In this document: positions 32,883 to 44,639 of the stretch, one piece after another
Position numbering within the stretch: the stretch's first letter is position 1
Layout: each line of letters starts with the position of its first letter
NCBI RefSeq assembly: GCF_963576675.1
Contig: NC_088910.1
Location: 105,676,807 to 105,740,806 of the forward strand
From: Euphorbia lathyris
Lineage: Eukaryota; Streptophyta; Magnoliopsida; Malpighiales; Euphorbiaceae
DNA: 64,000 nucleotides
Reading direction: 5' to 3'
Notes under the pieces: generated by a model
What the model was told of the DNA's origin: nothing
Seen by the model: the letters and a program-made list of their open reading frames with translations, nothing else
Databases searched by the model: none
Position numbers and translations under genes: made by a program

Positions 32883-34236
32883 TGTTGGTCCCTTATAACG
32901 TTACAAGTATAGTTCCAAGGGGGGGGGGGGGGGGGGGTAAGGAACTATTCAAACTTTTTAATTCTTAGGGCAGACTTCTTTTCTTAAGAGAAAAGATTTT
33001 AACAGCGGCGCTGAGTAATCAGTAAGATACTGGCTTAGTCAACTGGTGACTAGGTCAATTTCTTGACTTGAGTCAGGAGATAGCACTTAAAGTCTATTCC
33101 TGAGCTCAGATGTTCGATGCGCACAACTCAGCTTGACCTTTTTACTTGGTCAGTTTTTGGTTATTTAAGCAAGCAATATATATAAGGAGTTTAAGGTAAG
33201 AAATACGTTACTCAGCAGATTTATCCAGGTTCGGCTTCTTCTAAGCCTACGTCCTGTCCCCGGAACACGTTCCGAGATTTCGAATCCTCTACTGAGCTCT
33301 TTAAAGGAAGAGCCTCAAACCTTTTACAATCTTAGCAACTGAGTATAACAAGAGTACCTTCCTCTATACCTCTACTCAATCCTAATCTCTCGCTGAGTAC
33401 TATAACCGAGTACTCAGCCTCTCCTTTCTAATCTCTAGAAATGATAAGTGTTTGTCCTAAACAATGATTGCTAAGACACTTAGATGATTGAATAATCACT
33501 CTAGACTTTTACACAAAGATATGAAATGTAGTGTAAGATTGCTTTGCTTCTTTCTTGCAGAACTTGTGTAGAAATTTGTTCAGCGTAATGGCTTGATCAA
33601 GTTCTGTGTAAAATGAAGCTTCTGATGGCACTATTTATAGAGACGTCTTGAGGCATCGGTCATTTCGAATTTCGAAATAACCGTTGGAGGGAAACGGCTT
33701 CCTGTCGTTGTCATCCTAACTTGCTTAGAGCTCTCGGCCAATCAGATTTGAGTATCTTCTGTCCTCGGTCAGCTTTTGGTCAGCTCAGCAGAATGTCTCT
33801 CCTTTTATGATAAAGTCAACTGGACAGCATACTGTGTCATCTGAACTTTACCCAAAGTGGAAACACTTTGTCTGGAAGTTTTCCTTAGCCAGCTGCTGTC
33901 TTGTACGCTTTGTCGAATCAACTCAGCAGCTTCGTTCCGAAGTTGTTCCTTGAAGGTCTTCTAGATCCTTCTTCCGCTGAGTTGCGTTTTGTCCATAACG
34001 ACAATGTTTTGACAAACGCGGGCCGAGTTGTATTGAACCGTTTGACTTGGGCTTTGACTCTTGTATTGGGCTTGGGCCTTTTAATCCTTGTGTCTTATAA
34101 CCAATTTAACTCAACATTGAACAAACACATTAGTAGAATAAATCAAAGCATTTAAACTTAGTGTTTTTAGAATATGTTTTTAATTATACTTAAACAATTT
34201 TGTCAAATCAAAATTATGTGGAAAGGTGTTTCAACA
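32883..34236 (-). mobile_element. Sire LTR shared by two elements
   Basis: TGTTGGTCCC...GTTTCAACA in + orientation, 1354 bp. On the gag side (32869-32880) there is a primer binding site; on the other side (34237-34250) there is a polypurine tract. So it is both the 5' LTR of copy A and the 3' LTR of the full element. It contains a TATA box (- strand CTATAAATAG at 33640-33631) and a 19-base G run at 32919-32937. Confidence 0.9.
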
Positions 34237-34250
34237 AACTCCCCCATTTT
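34237..34250 (-). promoter_or_regulatory. Polypurine tract of the full Sire element
   Basis: The - strand reads AAAATGGGGGAGTT directly before the LTR start TGTTGAAAC, the expected second-strand primer site. Its presence proves that this LTR ends the element lying at higher coordinates. Confidence 0.8.
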
Positions 34251-34775
34251 GATGTTGGCAAAATTATTCAGCGAGGAACTCAGTGTTGAGCTCCCCCATG
34301 ATAGTTGACCTAATATAACTTAGCAAACTCCCCCGTAAGGGTTGAGCTACTGACTTAGTTTTACTCTAAACATTTAAAGGTTTAATTGAGTAAGTCTAAG
34401 GTCAGTTTTCAGATATAGGTCAGCTCATGGAACATATTCTATTTTACTCAGTGTTAAGCGGAAGGTTTTAACATTCAGAGGGCGCTGAGTAATTTATTGT
34501 TCAATGAGTTTTATAAGACTATATATAAGTCAATGTCAAACATGTTATCAGCATTTGGTTCAATCAATAAATTTTATAAGCATTTAAACAAGGCTGATTC
34601 AATTGAAGATACATAATGACATAATACACAACATCGTATAAAAATAATTCATAACTCAGAGTTTGAACATAAGATGCAAGTATTGATATTTAATGTAGGT
34701 AGTCAGCGTTTACAAACAAAAGTTTAAGACAGGCATAGAGACTACATACTTAGCCTATACTGAGCTAGCCTATAT

Positions 34776-37678
34776 CTATTTCTTTTTATTCTGTTTGGAC
34801 TGACTAGACTCATGTTGTGTTCTCGCTTGTGCTTTCTCCCCCGTTTTGTCAGCATCGGGAGGAGGAATCCTAAAGGAGTCGGTTAAGACGGCTCTGGTCA
34901 GTTCTGTGGACAGCGCTTTAAGTCTGTCAGCGCTTTCATTGACACCATCAAAGATAGCCACTCCATTATCGGAGACCTCAGCGGGTATGTTAAGCTCAGC
35001 AGCGCTGATCATGCTAACTGTGAAGGCTTGAGATTTGCCTATCCATGTAAGTGCATCGGTCAGGCCAGCAATGACTTGATGGAATGTTTTGAGTAAGTAG
35101 GTGTCATAGTATTGACGCTGAACATTGTTGTGACGTATGTGATTGAAGGTTTGTCTGGTGATAGACAGCATTTCATTTTGTTTCATAGCGTCAGTATCCA
35201 TCTCTTGCTTGTTCAGATTCAGCAATCGAATAACCTCACCAATTTGCTCTACTGAGCACTGAGAATAAGAAACCATTTGCTTATTGGTTTTGAGTTGCTC
35301 GGTGTGAAGCTGAGCAAAGAGCATCTTTACTTCATCAGAAGTAGCATAGCGTGTGTTCGCAGCTGACAAGGTCTGAACTTGTTGCTGTAGAGCATTTAAG
35401 TATTGAACTGTTGTCAGCTGGATCTCAGCCAGCTTTGCGATGGAATCCTACTTAGCTTGTTGTGCTTGATAGGTAATGATGATACTCAACAAGTCCTTAA
35501 ATCCCTTAACTTCGTTGAGAAGCTGAGTGACTTGGGAAAGCTGAGTAGTCTCTACATTAGAAGACCCAGCAGCAGGAGTAGAAGATTGTTGAAGGTCTTT
35601 GATCAAAGTCTGTACTGAGTCGATGATGCGTTTGCCAGACTCAGTGACATTCATGTAGCTTAGAGATCCTTCATTTAGTTGCCCAGTTACGTCAGTATGA
35701 CCGGTTGGCAGAGGAGTTAGTGGGATAACCTGGTCAGTGACTGGAAGTGTGGTTCCAATCTGTACTTGAGGTTCTGGTAGAACTGATTGATCGGCAGATA
35801 TGTTGAGTGGAGAAGAGGTAATTCTTATGCTATCAGTGCTGACTGGAGCAGGAATGTCCTGAGTCAGTGTGCTGCTTGAGGTAACAACATTGACAGGAAT
35901 CGGCTCAACTTGACTTGTTGAGTTGGCGGAAGCATTCAAGTCGGCGTGTTCCTTTGGTGAAGAAACAGAGGCTTGCTTTTCAATGGAAGCCGATGTAGTA
36001 GAAGTTGGTTGTCTTTTGAAAAATTTCAGCTTGAGTTGAGAAGTGTCTTGGGTTGGCTTCTGAATAACAAAGTCAGGTATAGTTGGTGGTTGAATAGAAG
36101 GCTCGCTGACTGTCTTTTCACTTGCCTTAACCAATCTTCTTCTGCGAGGAGGAGTGTCAGCTTGAATAGACTCTCCTGAGTGAGATGGAGAAGATTCTTC
36201 TTGCTCAGTATTTAGCTGGTCAGCTTGCTCTTGGACTTGATCAACATTGTGTTGGTCATGTTCTTGTTCTTCTCCAGCAGCCAACTCAGTATTGGCTTGC
36301 TCAGCTTCAACCTCACTGGTTGTCTCCTCATTTTCCTCAGCGTCATCCTGACCGCTGGCCTCTTCTTCTTCGTCATCTTCTGAACTGTCACCATCTAGTT
36401 CTTCCTCAACTTGTGCAATGAACTGATCGTCCAGATGCACCTCATCTTCTTGTTCCTCAGCTACAGTTACTAGACACTGTGTGTAGTGGGAGTCACCAGG
36501 CACAATAATGTCAGTAGGAATAGCATCAATGGGAGTCAGTGTGGAAGACTTCTGCTTCTTTTGAGGCTGTACGTCAGCATCAGTTCTGTCATCAGTTTCA
36601 GGCTCATCTTGCATGTTCCTTTTCTCAGCTGACTTCGGTCTCTCCTGACCTGGTTCAGCAACTGACTTAGGCTTCTTTGCCTTAGGTTCAACTTTCTTTG
36701 AAGTGGTCTCAACAGCTTTCCTCTTGCGGGCAGCTGGAGCCTTAGTTCTTCTTCCTTTCTTCGGGACAGCTGTTTCCTCAGCTTCTTGTTCACCAGCAGC
36801 AGCAGTTTTTCCTTTCTTCAGAGGCTGATTGAACTTCAAAGCCCTCAGCAAAGCTGCTGTGATTTCAGATCCTCTAGCTTTAACTTCATTAGTTAGGTCT
36901 ATCTTGTGATCAATGAGGATCCTAGTGATGAGCGAGCCCAGTCTTAGAGTTCCAGTGCTTCGTAGGAACCCAGCAATGAGGAATACTAACATGTTGATTG
37001 GCTTATATGTCAGCATATGCCATATGAAGCATTGCTCAAAGTTTGTTGCTGATGTGGTGCAGTTGATCTTGGGGTAGATGAAGTAACTCAGCAGATAGTG
37101 ACTATCTTTTGGTGCTGACCCATAGAGGAACTGGAGACTTCTCCTGAGTGGCCTTCAGGTTTATAGAAGGTGACTTCGTACCCAGTATTGTCCTGATCTC
37201 TAGATCTTCTCAGCTTTGCTCCTTCATTTTTCAACTTCAGCAAATTTGCCAGATAGTTAGGGTTTATGAAGATGGTCTTTTCTCTTACCACAGTTGCCAG
37301 ATAATCCTGGTTGTCATCAGCAACACGGAGATTGTGGTAGAATTCCCTTACGAGGTCAGGATAAGTGTGATCCCTAATAGAGAACAGCTCTGTCCATCCA
37401 TTTTACGATATCCATTCGCAAAAGGGTTGCTCGGAGGTTACGAAGGACTCAGAGACCCATCGTGAGAAGTCCACCTTTCTTTTTCTAATGTTACCAAAGA
37501 CCTTGGTATAGGTTCTGGTTTTGGTCGGTTTTTCTTGGGAGGAGGTAGCTTGCCCAGTTTTTCCTTTACTCGGCGTAGTGACCTTGGTAGTTTTAGGCAT
37601 AGAGGTTTGCCTGGAGGTTTCATCCGAGCTGGGCTTAGGGTGGCCGGCACCGGAAATGTTGAAGGAAACTTTAGTCAT
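34776..37678 (-). pseudogene. Extra 3' ORF of the Sirevirus-like element (env-like position), broken
   Basis: Lies between pol (ends 38162) and the 3' LTR, where Sireviruses carry an additional, so-called env-like ORF. From ATG 37678: a basic Ser/Thr/Lys-rich N-terminus; a folded region with YPDLVREFYHNLRVADD and TIFINPNYLANLLKL resembling a 'putative plant transposon protein' domain; a long acidic, low-complexity middle (EEEASGQDD and similar); and a helical C-terminus ending SQSKQNKKK. Breaks: TAA at 37405-37403, a frameshift between about 37090 and 37140, and TAG at 35450-35448; the frame continues across both stops. No signal peptide or clear membrane segment is seen, so an envelope role is not supported by this sequence. 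About 970 codons in all. Confidence 0.75.
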
Positions 37679-38161
37679 AGTTTCAGAATTCGTTTGGGAA
37701 GCTTTGAGAGTTTTTAGAGAGAAAGCCTTTGCCTTAGAATTCGGTAGATGTAAAGAAAATAAAGAATGGGGATTTACCCATTATTTATAGCGGTGAGGAG
37801 TGGATCTTATCGAATCCATGTGTCAATTTTGCCTTGGGATTGTCAACCGACAAAGATCCTGGCATTTATGACACATTCGGCGCGTACGTCATCCTAGGTG
37901 GCTATTCGCGTGCTTAAGCAATAAGTGCAACGGATCTAACACTCAGCGTTTAGAATACTAAGCGTTTTGGATTCTGAGTGGTCAGTAGTATATGAAAGAA
38001 TGATTTCTCAGTTTAAGATTACTACTCGGTGTGCATATTGACTCAGTATTGATGTGTATTTTATGTTAAGTTCTCAGCATAACAATCACTCAGCATGCAT
38101 TTGCATAAATCATTTAGCATAGTAATTCACTCAGCATAAATTTACGTTTTAGAACAGGAAC

Positions 38162-39163
38162 TTACTGAAGAGGATTAAACATACCAATGGCTTCTCTCAG
38201 TATGCTGAACTGTTCACGAGCCAGTGGCTTTGTGAAGATATCCGCAAGCTGCTCATCCATTGGGACGTAGGTCAGCTTTATCTCACCTTTGAGTACATGG
38301 TCTCTAATGAAGTGATGCCTTATGCTGACATGCTTCATTCTGCTGTGTTGAATTAGGTTCTTTGATAGATCAATTGCACTTTTGTTGTCGCATTTGACCT
38401 CAATTGTCTTTGTTTGAACACCATAGTCTTCAAGCTGTTGCTTAATCCATAGGACTTGAGCAACATAGTGACCAGCAGCAATGTACTCAGTTTCAGTGGT
38501 AGACAAGGCTACTGACGCCTGCTTCTTGCTGAACCAAGATACAAGACAGCTTCCTAAGAAATGGCATCCTCTAGAGGTGCTTTTTCGTTCTAGCTTGTCT
38601 CGACCATAGTCAGCGTCAGTGTATCCAACGAGTGTAAAGCCATGTGTGTTGGGATACCATAAACCTGCGTTCACTGAGCTTTGCAAGTATCTAAGGATTC
38701 TTTTTACAGCTATGTAATGAGATTCCTTAGGGTTAGATTGATATCTAGCACAATAGCATACTGAGAACTGAATGTCCGGTCTACTGGCTGTTAAGTAAAG
38801 TAGAGAGGCTATCATACCTCGATACAATTTGCTGTCTACTGACTTACCATTCTCGTCATCGCAGAGGACAGTGTCAGTGCCCATAGGAGTGGATATTGGC
38901 TTGCAATTTTCCAAGTCATATTTCTTTAATATCTCCTTGGCATATTTAACTTGACTGATGAAGATGCCATTCTTTCCTTGTTTTATTTGAAGTTCGAGGA
39001 AGAAGTTGAGTTCGCCCATCATCGACATTTCAAACTCAGTCTGCATTTGTTTGCTAAATTCCTTGCACATTGATTCGTTAGTTGCAACAAATATTATATC
39101 ATCAACATAAATTTGAGCCAGCAGGGTATCTTTACCCTTTCTCTTAATGAATAAGGTTGTATC
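38162..39163 (-). pseudogene. Sire pol, 3' part (RT end and RNase H)
   Basis: Continues the pol gene whose 5' part is at 48279-50396. It begins in the reverse transcriptase just before IYVDDIIF and runs through the connection domain and RNase H: SWFSKKQASVALSTTETEYI, EVKCDNKSAIDLSKN and DEQLADIFTKPLAREQF, stopping at MFNPLQ. It has no stop or frameshift itself; it is disabled only by the 9.1-kb Angela-like insertion at 39164. Confidence 0.9.
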
Positions 39164-41028
39164 TGAAGGAAATTAGGGCTAAGGTATAGCAGTGGAAATA
39201 TAAATTTTTTAGCCTATTTCCTTTTAACCATAGGATCCGTTAATCGTTATTTCATATAAAGAGGGATAAGAAGGAATACCTTTCGATGAACAATCTACCG
39301 TTGTTAAAGAAGCGCCCACAATTCTTCTTCGAGATTCCAACCACAAAGTTTAACACGGAGAGGTTAAGATGAAATCAACCCTTATGAGATGCAACCAAAA
39401 TAGATTGCCTCTAATTAACCAACACAAGATCAAAGAGAAAGAGGGATGAATAAGATTAATCAATCGATGGAATGCCATATGAATTCTTGTCCATGAACTA
39501 GGGGATGGGAATTCTTTTTCTCTCTCTAATTAGTAATTTCGAAAATCACTATAGGGGAAGGTTAGAGGCTTGGTCGAAATTCACATGGGAGGGGGTATAT
39601 ATAGTTGCTTGAATCTAAACCCTAGTTAGATAGGAATAGGTTACTTAATAGGAATCCAATTCAGAAAAGGATTCCTAATTATTATCTCACTATATATCTA
39701 ATATATTTAGGATAATAATAAATAACCTAATTGGATAATAATAGGAGTATATTAATCCAATTAAAACTCCTAATTTAATTATCTCTTAATTAATTTAATT
39801 CATAATCCTAATCAAATTAGGATTAATGGAATAAAATCAATTCCTTATCTCTATATACAAATTTCCCCCCACCCTCCATATATTTGGGCCTTACTGGGCT
39901 CAATTGGGCTTCCATCTATTAATCATATCCATCTCTCTTTTGGTTCCAAGTCTTATGTGTGATCCATTAGGTTCTTACTACTTCTGACCGTATGCAACTA
40001 TTAAATTAATTTCTTCAAGAATTAAATTTAATCCTTGCATAACGGAATGATGTACTGAGTATGTTATTGGCAAGTCTGTAATCATTCCCCCAGAGTCCGT
40101 TAAGAAGACAGGTTGATTATGTCGTTAACCCTTCCGTATTAGTTACGGTATAATACGATCCTTTATCAACTACATCCTTGAACTGAATCTTATGACTATG
40201 GGTAATGTCAAGTCACATATAGCGAGACGTTCGTTTTACTTGTTCTTGGCCGAGTCAACTCAAAAAGATAGGTTAAGTGAAATCTGTATTTCTACTCTTA
40301 AGCTATCACCTTGCAAGGGTTTAGAGTCGAGTCTTCCACAAGCGATCCTTGGATGTATCTCCCATTAATCGGGAGTGATAAATGCTCAATCCAATGTATA
40401 ACTACCCTGACATTACTTCCTGTGACACCCAACCTTTGCAGTTCACACCCTAGAGTCATCTCTGTTAAGGATCGTGGGACCGCAGGATCAAAGTCTCACA
40501 TTCAGTAATTCAGGATGACCAATTAACATTCTTTTGAGTCTGAGGATTAGTTATACCTAGTAATACCAATGAGATGAACAGTTGACAAGGATGAATCTAC
40601 CCATCCTGTTATCTCAAATCGGATCCCCAATCCTAATGAACAACGTTTCACCGGATCTATGTAACTGTCCAGATATCTATATATATGAAGCTTGTGAGAT
40701 CAGCTTTCTGTCGGACAGAAGACATTGTTACATACAAGTCTCAACCGTGATATATCAATCCTAAACATATCACTTGACTTGGGGTGGTTTTAAGTTTATT
40801 AGTTTATTATAAAGTTTTGTCTCACTTCATGCTTGTATGAACACTTTATAATCACTTTAAACAAACTTACAGATTTCCTTTTATTAGACTTTATTTAGTG
40901 CTTAAAAGGGATTGCCTTTATATAGTTATAAAACATATATCTCATTAAAACAAATGATATAAAGAACAATTCATTTACAATAAGTTTGTATCCCGCAATA
41001 ATTGACTATAGGACACTAAACCCCAACA
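39164..41028 (-). repeat. 3' LTR of Angela-like copy 1
   Basis: 1865 bp, adjoined at 41029-41041 by a polypurine tract (- strand CCAAGTGGGAGTA). TATA box on the - strand, CTATATATACCC, around 39604-39594. One short segment (AGTTTATT, around 40796) is duplicated relative to the 5' LTR. Confidence 0.9.
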
Positions 41029-41042
41029 TACTCCCACTTGGA

Positions 41043-43790
41043 CTAAAGCCAATTGTATCTAAAACTTATCCCAGTAGAAGTTAAATGACGATCATGTACT
41101 TTCTGGGTTAAAGGCTTTGTCAACGGATCTGCAACGTTGTCCTCTGTAGGTACTCTTTCTATTCTCACATCTCCTCTAGCCACAATCTCTCTTATGATGT
41201 GGTATCGCTTTAGGTAGTGCTTGGATGCATTATGAGACCGTGGTTCCTTTGCTTGCGCAGTGGCTCCATTATTATCACAGTACAGAGTAATGGGATTGAC
41301 AATGTCAGGCACCACACCTAGTTCTGTAATGAACTTTCTAATCCAAACTGCTTCCTTTGCCGCTTCCGCAGCAGCGATGTACTCTGACTCGGTCGTAGAG
41401 AAAGTTACGCTTCCCTGCTTGGAACTTTTCCAACTGACCGCGCCCCCATTTAGGATAAACAGGTATCCTGATTGGGATTTAAAATCATTCTCATCTGTGA
41501 GATGACTAGCGTCTGAAAATCCTTGTATTTTCAGATCTCCTTCTCCGTACACTAGGAACATATCTTTAGTCCTTCTCAAGTACTTAAGAATGTTCTTGAC
41601 GGAAATCCAATGCTCGTCTCCCGGATTCCCTTGGTAACGACTCATTACAGATAACGCGATCGCTACGTCAGGTCTAGTGCATAGCATAGCATACATAATC
41701 GAACCGATCACGCTGGCGTACGGGACTACAGCCATGCGTCGTTTGTCATCATCAGTTTTAGGACATTGATGATTGTTTAACTTTACTCCATGTACCATGG
41801 GTAAGTTACCTCGTTTCGATTCAAGCATGCTAAACCGATTTAGCACCTTTTCAATGTATGTAGCCTGTGAAAGACCAAACAGTCTACGTGATCTATCTCT
41901 GTAGATCTTTATACCAAGTATATAGGCTGCTTCACCAAGGTCTTTCATTGAGAAGTTACCAGATAACCAAACTTTCACCGATTGTAATAGAGCAATGTCA
42001 TTTCCCATTAACAGTATATCGTCCACATATAGTATGAGAAATGCTATAGAGCTCCCACTTGCTTTCTTGTAAATGCAAGATTCTTCACAATTTTGTTCGA
42101 AACCAAATTGTTTTATGGTTTCGTCAAAATGCTTGTTCCAGCTTCTAGATGCTTGCTTGAGTCCATAAATGGATCTCTGAAGTTTGCAAACTTTATTTGC
42201 ATCCTTTGATATGAAACCTTCAGGCTGCATCATGTATACATCCTCAAGCAGATTTCCATTTAGGAAAGCTGTTTTCACATCCATTTGCCAAATCTCATAA
42301 TCAAAATGAGCGGCAATTGCAAGCATGATTCTGATTGATTTGGACATAGCAACAGGAGAGAAGGTTTCGTCATAATCAACACCTTGTTTCTGACGATATC
42401 CCTTCACTACCAACCTAGCCTTATAGGTGCTAACCTTTCCATCCATATCAGTCTTCTTTTTGAAGATCCACCTGCACCCAATGGGTTTTATCCCTTCGGG
42501 TGGATCAACCAAGGTCCAAACTTGGTTAGTATACATGGAATCCATTTCAGAATCCATGGCCTCAAGCCATGCTTTAGAATCTGGACTAGTAAGAGCCTCT
42601 TCGTAGTTTTCAGGTTCGTCGTCTAACACGGGAACCTCGTCATCATCTCCCACTAGAAAACCATATCTAACTGGGAGTTCACGAACTCTTCGTGATCTAC
42701 GAATAGGTGCCCCTGGAGTCTCATCTAATGGGACTTCTTCGGGTACCTCAACCGCTTCTATTGTTTCAGTCGTTGTTTCTTCCTCTTGAACTTCGTCGAG
42801 TTCAATCACGCTTCCCTTTTGTGTTTCTTCGAGAAACTCTTTCTCTAAGAAGGTTGCGTGTTTGGATACTATTACTTTCTGATCATCTGGATGATAGAAG
42901 TAATACCCTATGGTTTCCCTAGGATATCCAATGAAGAAACATTTATCAGATTTAGAATCTAATTTGTCGGACGCAACGCGTTTGACATATGCTGAACAAC
43001 CCCATACTCTCATGAACGAGAACACGGGTTTCTTACCAACGAACAATTCATATGGTGTGGAAATAGCGGATTTAGTTGGTACTCGGTTCAGGGTGAAGAG
43101 GGCAGTTTCTAAGGCATAGCCCCAGAACGTCTTTGGAAGTAAGGCCATGCTCATCATAGATCGTACCATATCTAATAGGGTACGGTTTCTCCTCTCGGAT
43201 ACACCATTGTGTTGTGGTGTATAGGGAGATGTCCATTGTGAGCATATCCCACATTCAGTTAGATAATTCAGAAAATCATCAGAAAGATGTTCGCCACCTC
43301 GATCAGATCGAAGTGTTTTTATTTTCTTTCCTAATTGATTTTCCACTTCATTCTTGAAGCATTTGAACTTGTCAAAGGCTTCTGATTTGTGCCTCATCAA
43401 GTAGATATAACCATAGCGAGTATGATCATCTATGAAGCTAATGAAGTATCTGAATCCTCCTCTTGCTTGGACTGACATAGGACCACATACATCTGAATGA
43501 ATGAGTCCTAGAGTGTCTGATACACGCTCACCTTTATTGCTAAAGGGTGTCTTTGTCATTTTACCTTTTAAACATGATTCGCATGTTTCCAATGATTCAG
43601 GATCAATTGGATCTATAAGCCCATCTGAATGTAGCTTTAGCATGCGTCTCTTGTTTATATGACAATGCCACAAGTAAGTTGAATTATCTAGCTTATGTCT
43701 TTTGGTATCAATTGCGAAAAACAGAAATCAACACATAAATCCCATTTTGTGATATTCCTGAGAAATAGAAAATCGAATCTCTATAAAAAT
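41043..43790 (-). pseudogene. Angela-like copy 1 pol (integrase, RT, RNase H)
   Basis: Long open frame 43673-41043. Domains: gag-pre-integrase with CESCLKGKMTKTPFS; integrase LIHSDVCGPM, LRSDRGGEHL and HNGVSERRNRT; RT WIFKKKTDMDGK, WQMDVKTAFLNG and YVDDILLMG; RNase H FSTTESEYIAAAEAA and LYCDNNGATAQAKE. The zinc-binding entry HCRLGHINK is reduced to HCHINK by a 9-bp deletion near 43662. Further upstream a deletion removes the codons just before, and the whole retropepsin domain is missing between 43790 and the gag zinc knuckle. RT and RNase H look intact. Confidence 0.85.
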
Positions 43791-44630
43791 TGCAATGTTT
43801 TTTCTTTATAGAACATACCATATGTTGGAGTACCGGCTTTTCCCTTCTGGAGGGTAGCTCGGTACAAAGAACAATTTCTCTTCCAATGCCCCACGTCACC
43901 ACAATAGTGGCACTTTCTTTTGGGCTTCTTCACTTCCTTTCCCTTAACTTTAGTGGGCATAGCTTTCTTACCTTTCTTGGGATGTTTAGGATTGGGAGAA
44001 TTCCCTTTCCTCTTCTTTGATCCCTCTATGACAAGAGCCGGTATAGCCTTATCTTTCTGAATATTGGGCTCAACTGACTTGAGCATATTTGCAAGCTCTT
44101 CAAGAGAAGTTTGCAAGTCATTCATCTGATAGTTCATGATGAACCATGAATAACTCTTTGGGAGGGATTGAAGAATTAAGTCTACACTTAGTTCGTTATC
44201 CATCGCGAATCCAATACTAGAAAGTTTGGTAATGTAGCCAATCATCTTGACACAATGTGCCATTATAGATGTGCCCTCTTGCAACGATATAGCAACTTGG
44301 ATATCTCGTAGCGTTCGCACCTGGTCTATTTCCCAAACAGTTCCTTTAGGTGCACGATGATGGAACAGGCATAGTTGCCTTTTTTAATTCCGATGTCATC
44401 GATGCAAGTATGATGCATCCGGCATGATCGTCATCAGCCTTGTGCTTCTGGTAAGCATCGATTTCCTCGATGGGAGCATCATCCTCAGGGATAGGGGGTA
44501 TCAATGTATCAAATACATACCCTATTTTATCGAACTTCAAAACAATTTTGAGGTTGCGATACCAGTCGGTGAAGTTTGAACTATTCAACTTGTTATCGGT
44601 AAATGTATTTTGCAGATTGGTGTTAGTCAT
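43781..44630 (-). pseudogene. Angela-like copy 1 gag, frameshifted
   Basis: Starts at ATG 44630 with LNSSNFTDWYRNLKIVLKF, the copia gag entry. A lesion around 44346-44320 shifts the frame and drops about 40 residues relative to copy 2. The second part runs to a CCHC knuckle CHYCGDVGHWKRNC and ends TPTYGMFYKE, where the protease should begin; instead it runs into a stop because of the protease deletion. Confidence 0.85.
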
Positions 44631-44639
44631 GATTTTAAG

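Noticed and set aside
28364..34236. Envelope-bearing retrovirus or integrated pararetrovirus
   Set aside because: The domain order (integrase before RT) is Ty1/copia; no movement protein, coat protein or clear envelope features were found.
36185..36793. Alternative frames within the extra Sire ORF
   Set aside because: The frame chosen links continuously across 2 kb with domain-like order; these others are short and compositionally biased.
40311..40764. 60- to 65-codon open frames repeated at 40311, 47564, 54411 and 62516
   Set aside because: They are LTR sequence seen several times; repetition reflects LTR copies, not a gene family.
41260..43254. Open frames antisense to the Angela-like pol (also 58084-59807 and 63086-63331)
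   Set aside because: Mirrors of a strongly coding frame on the other strand; the same shadows appear in both element copies.
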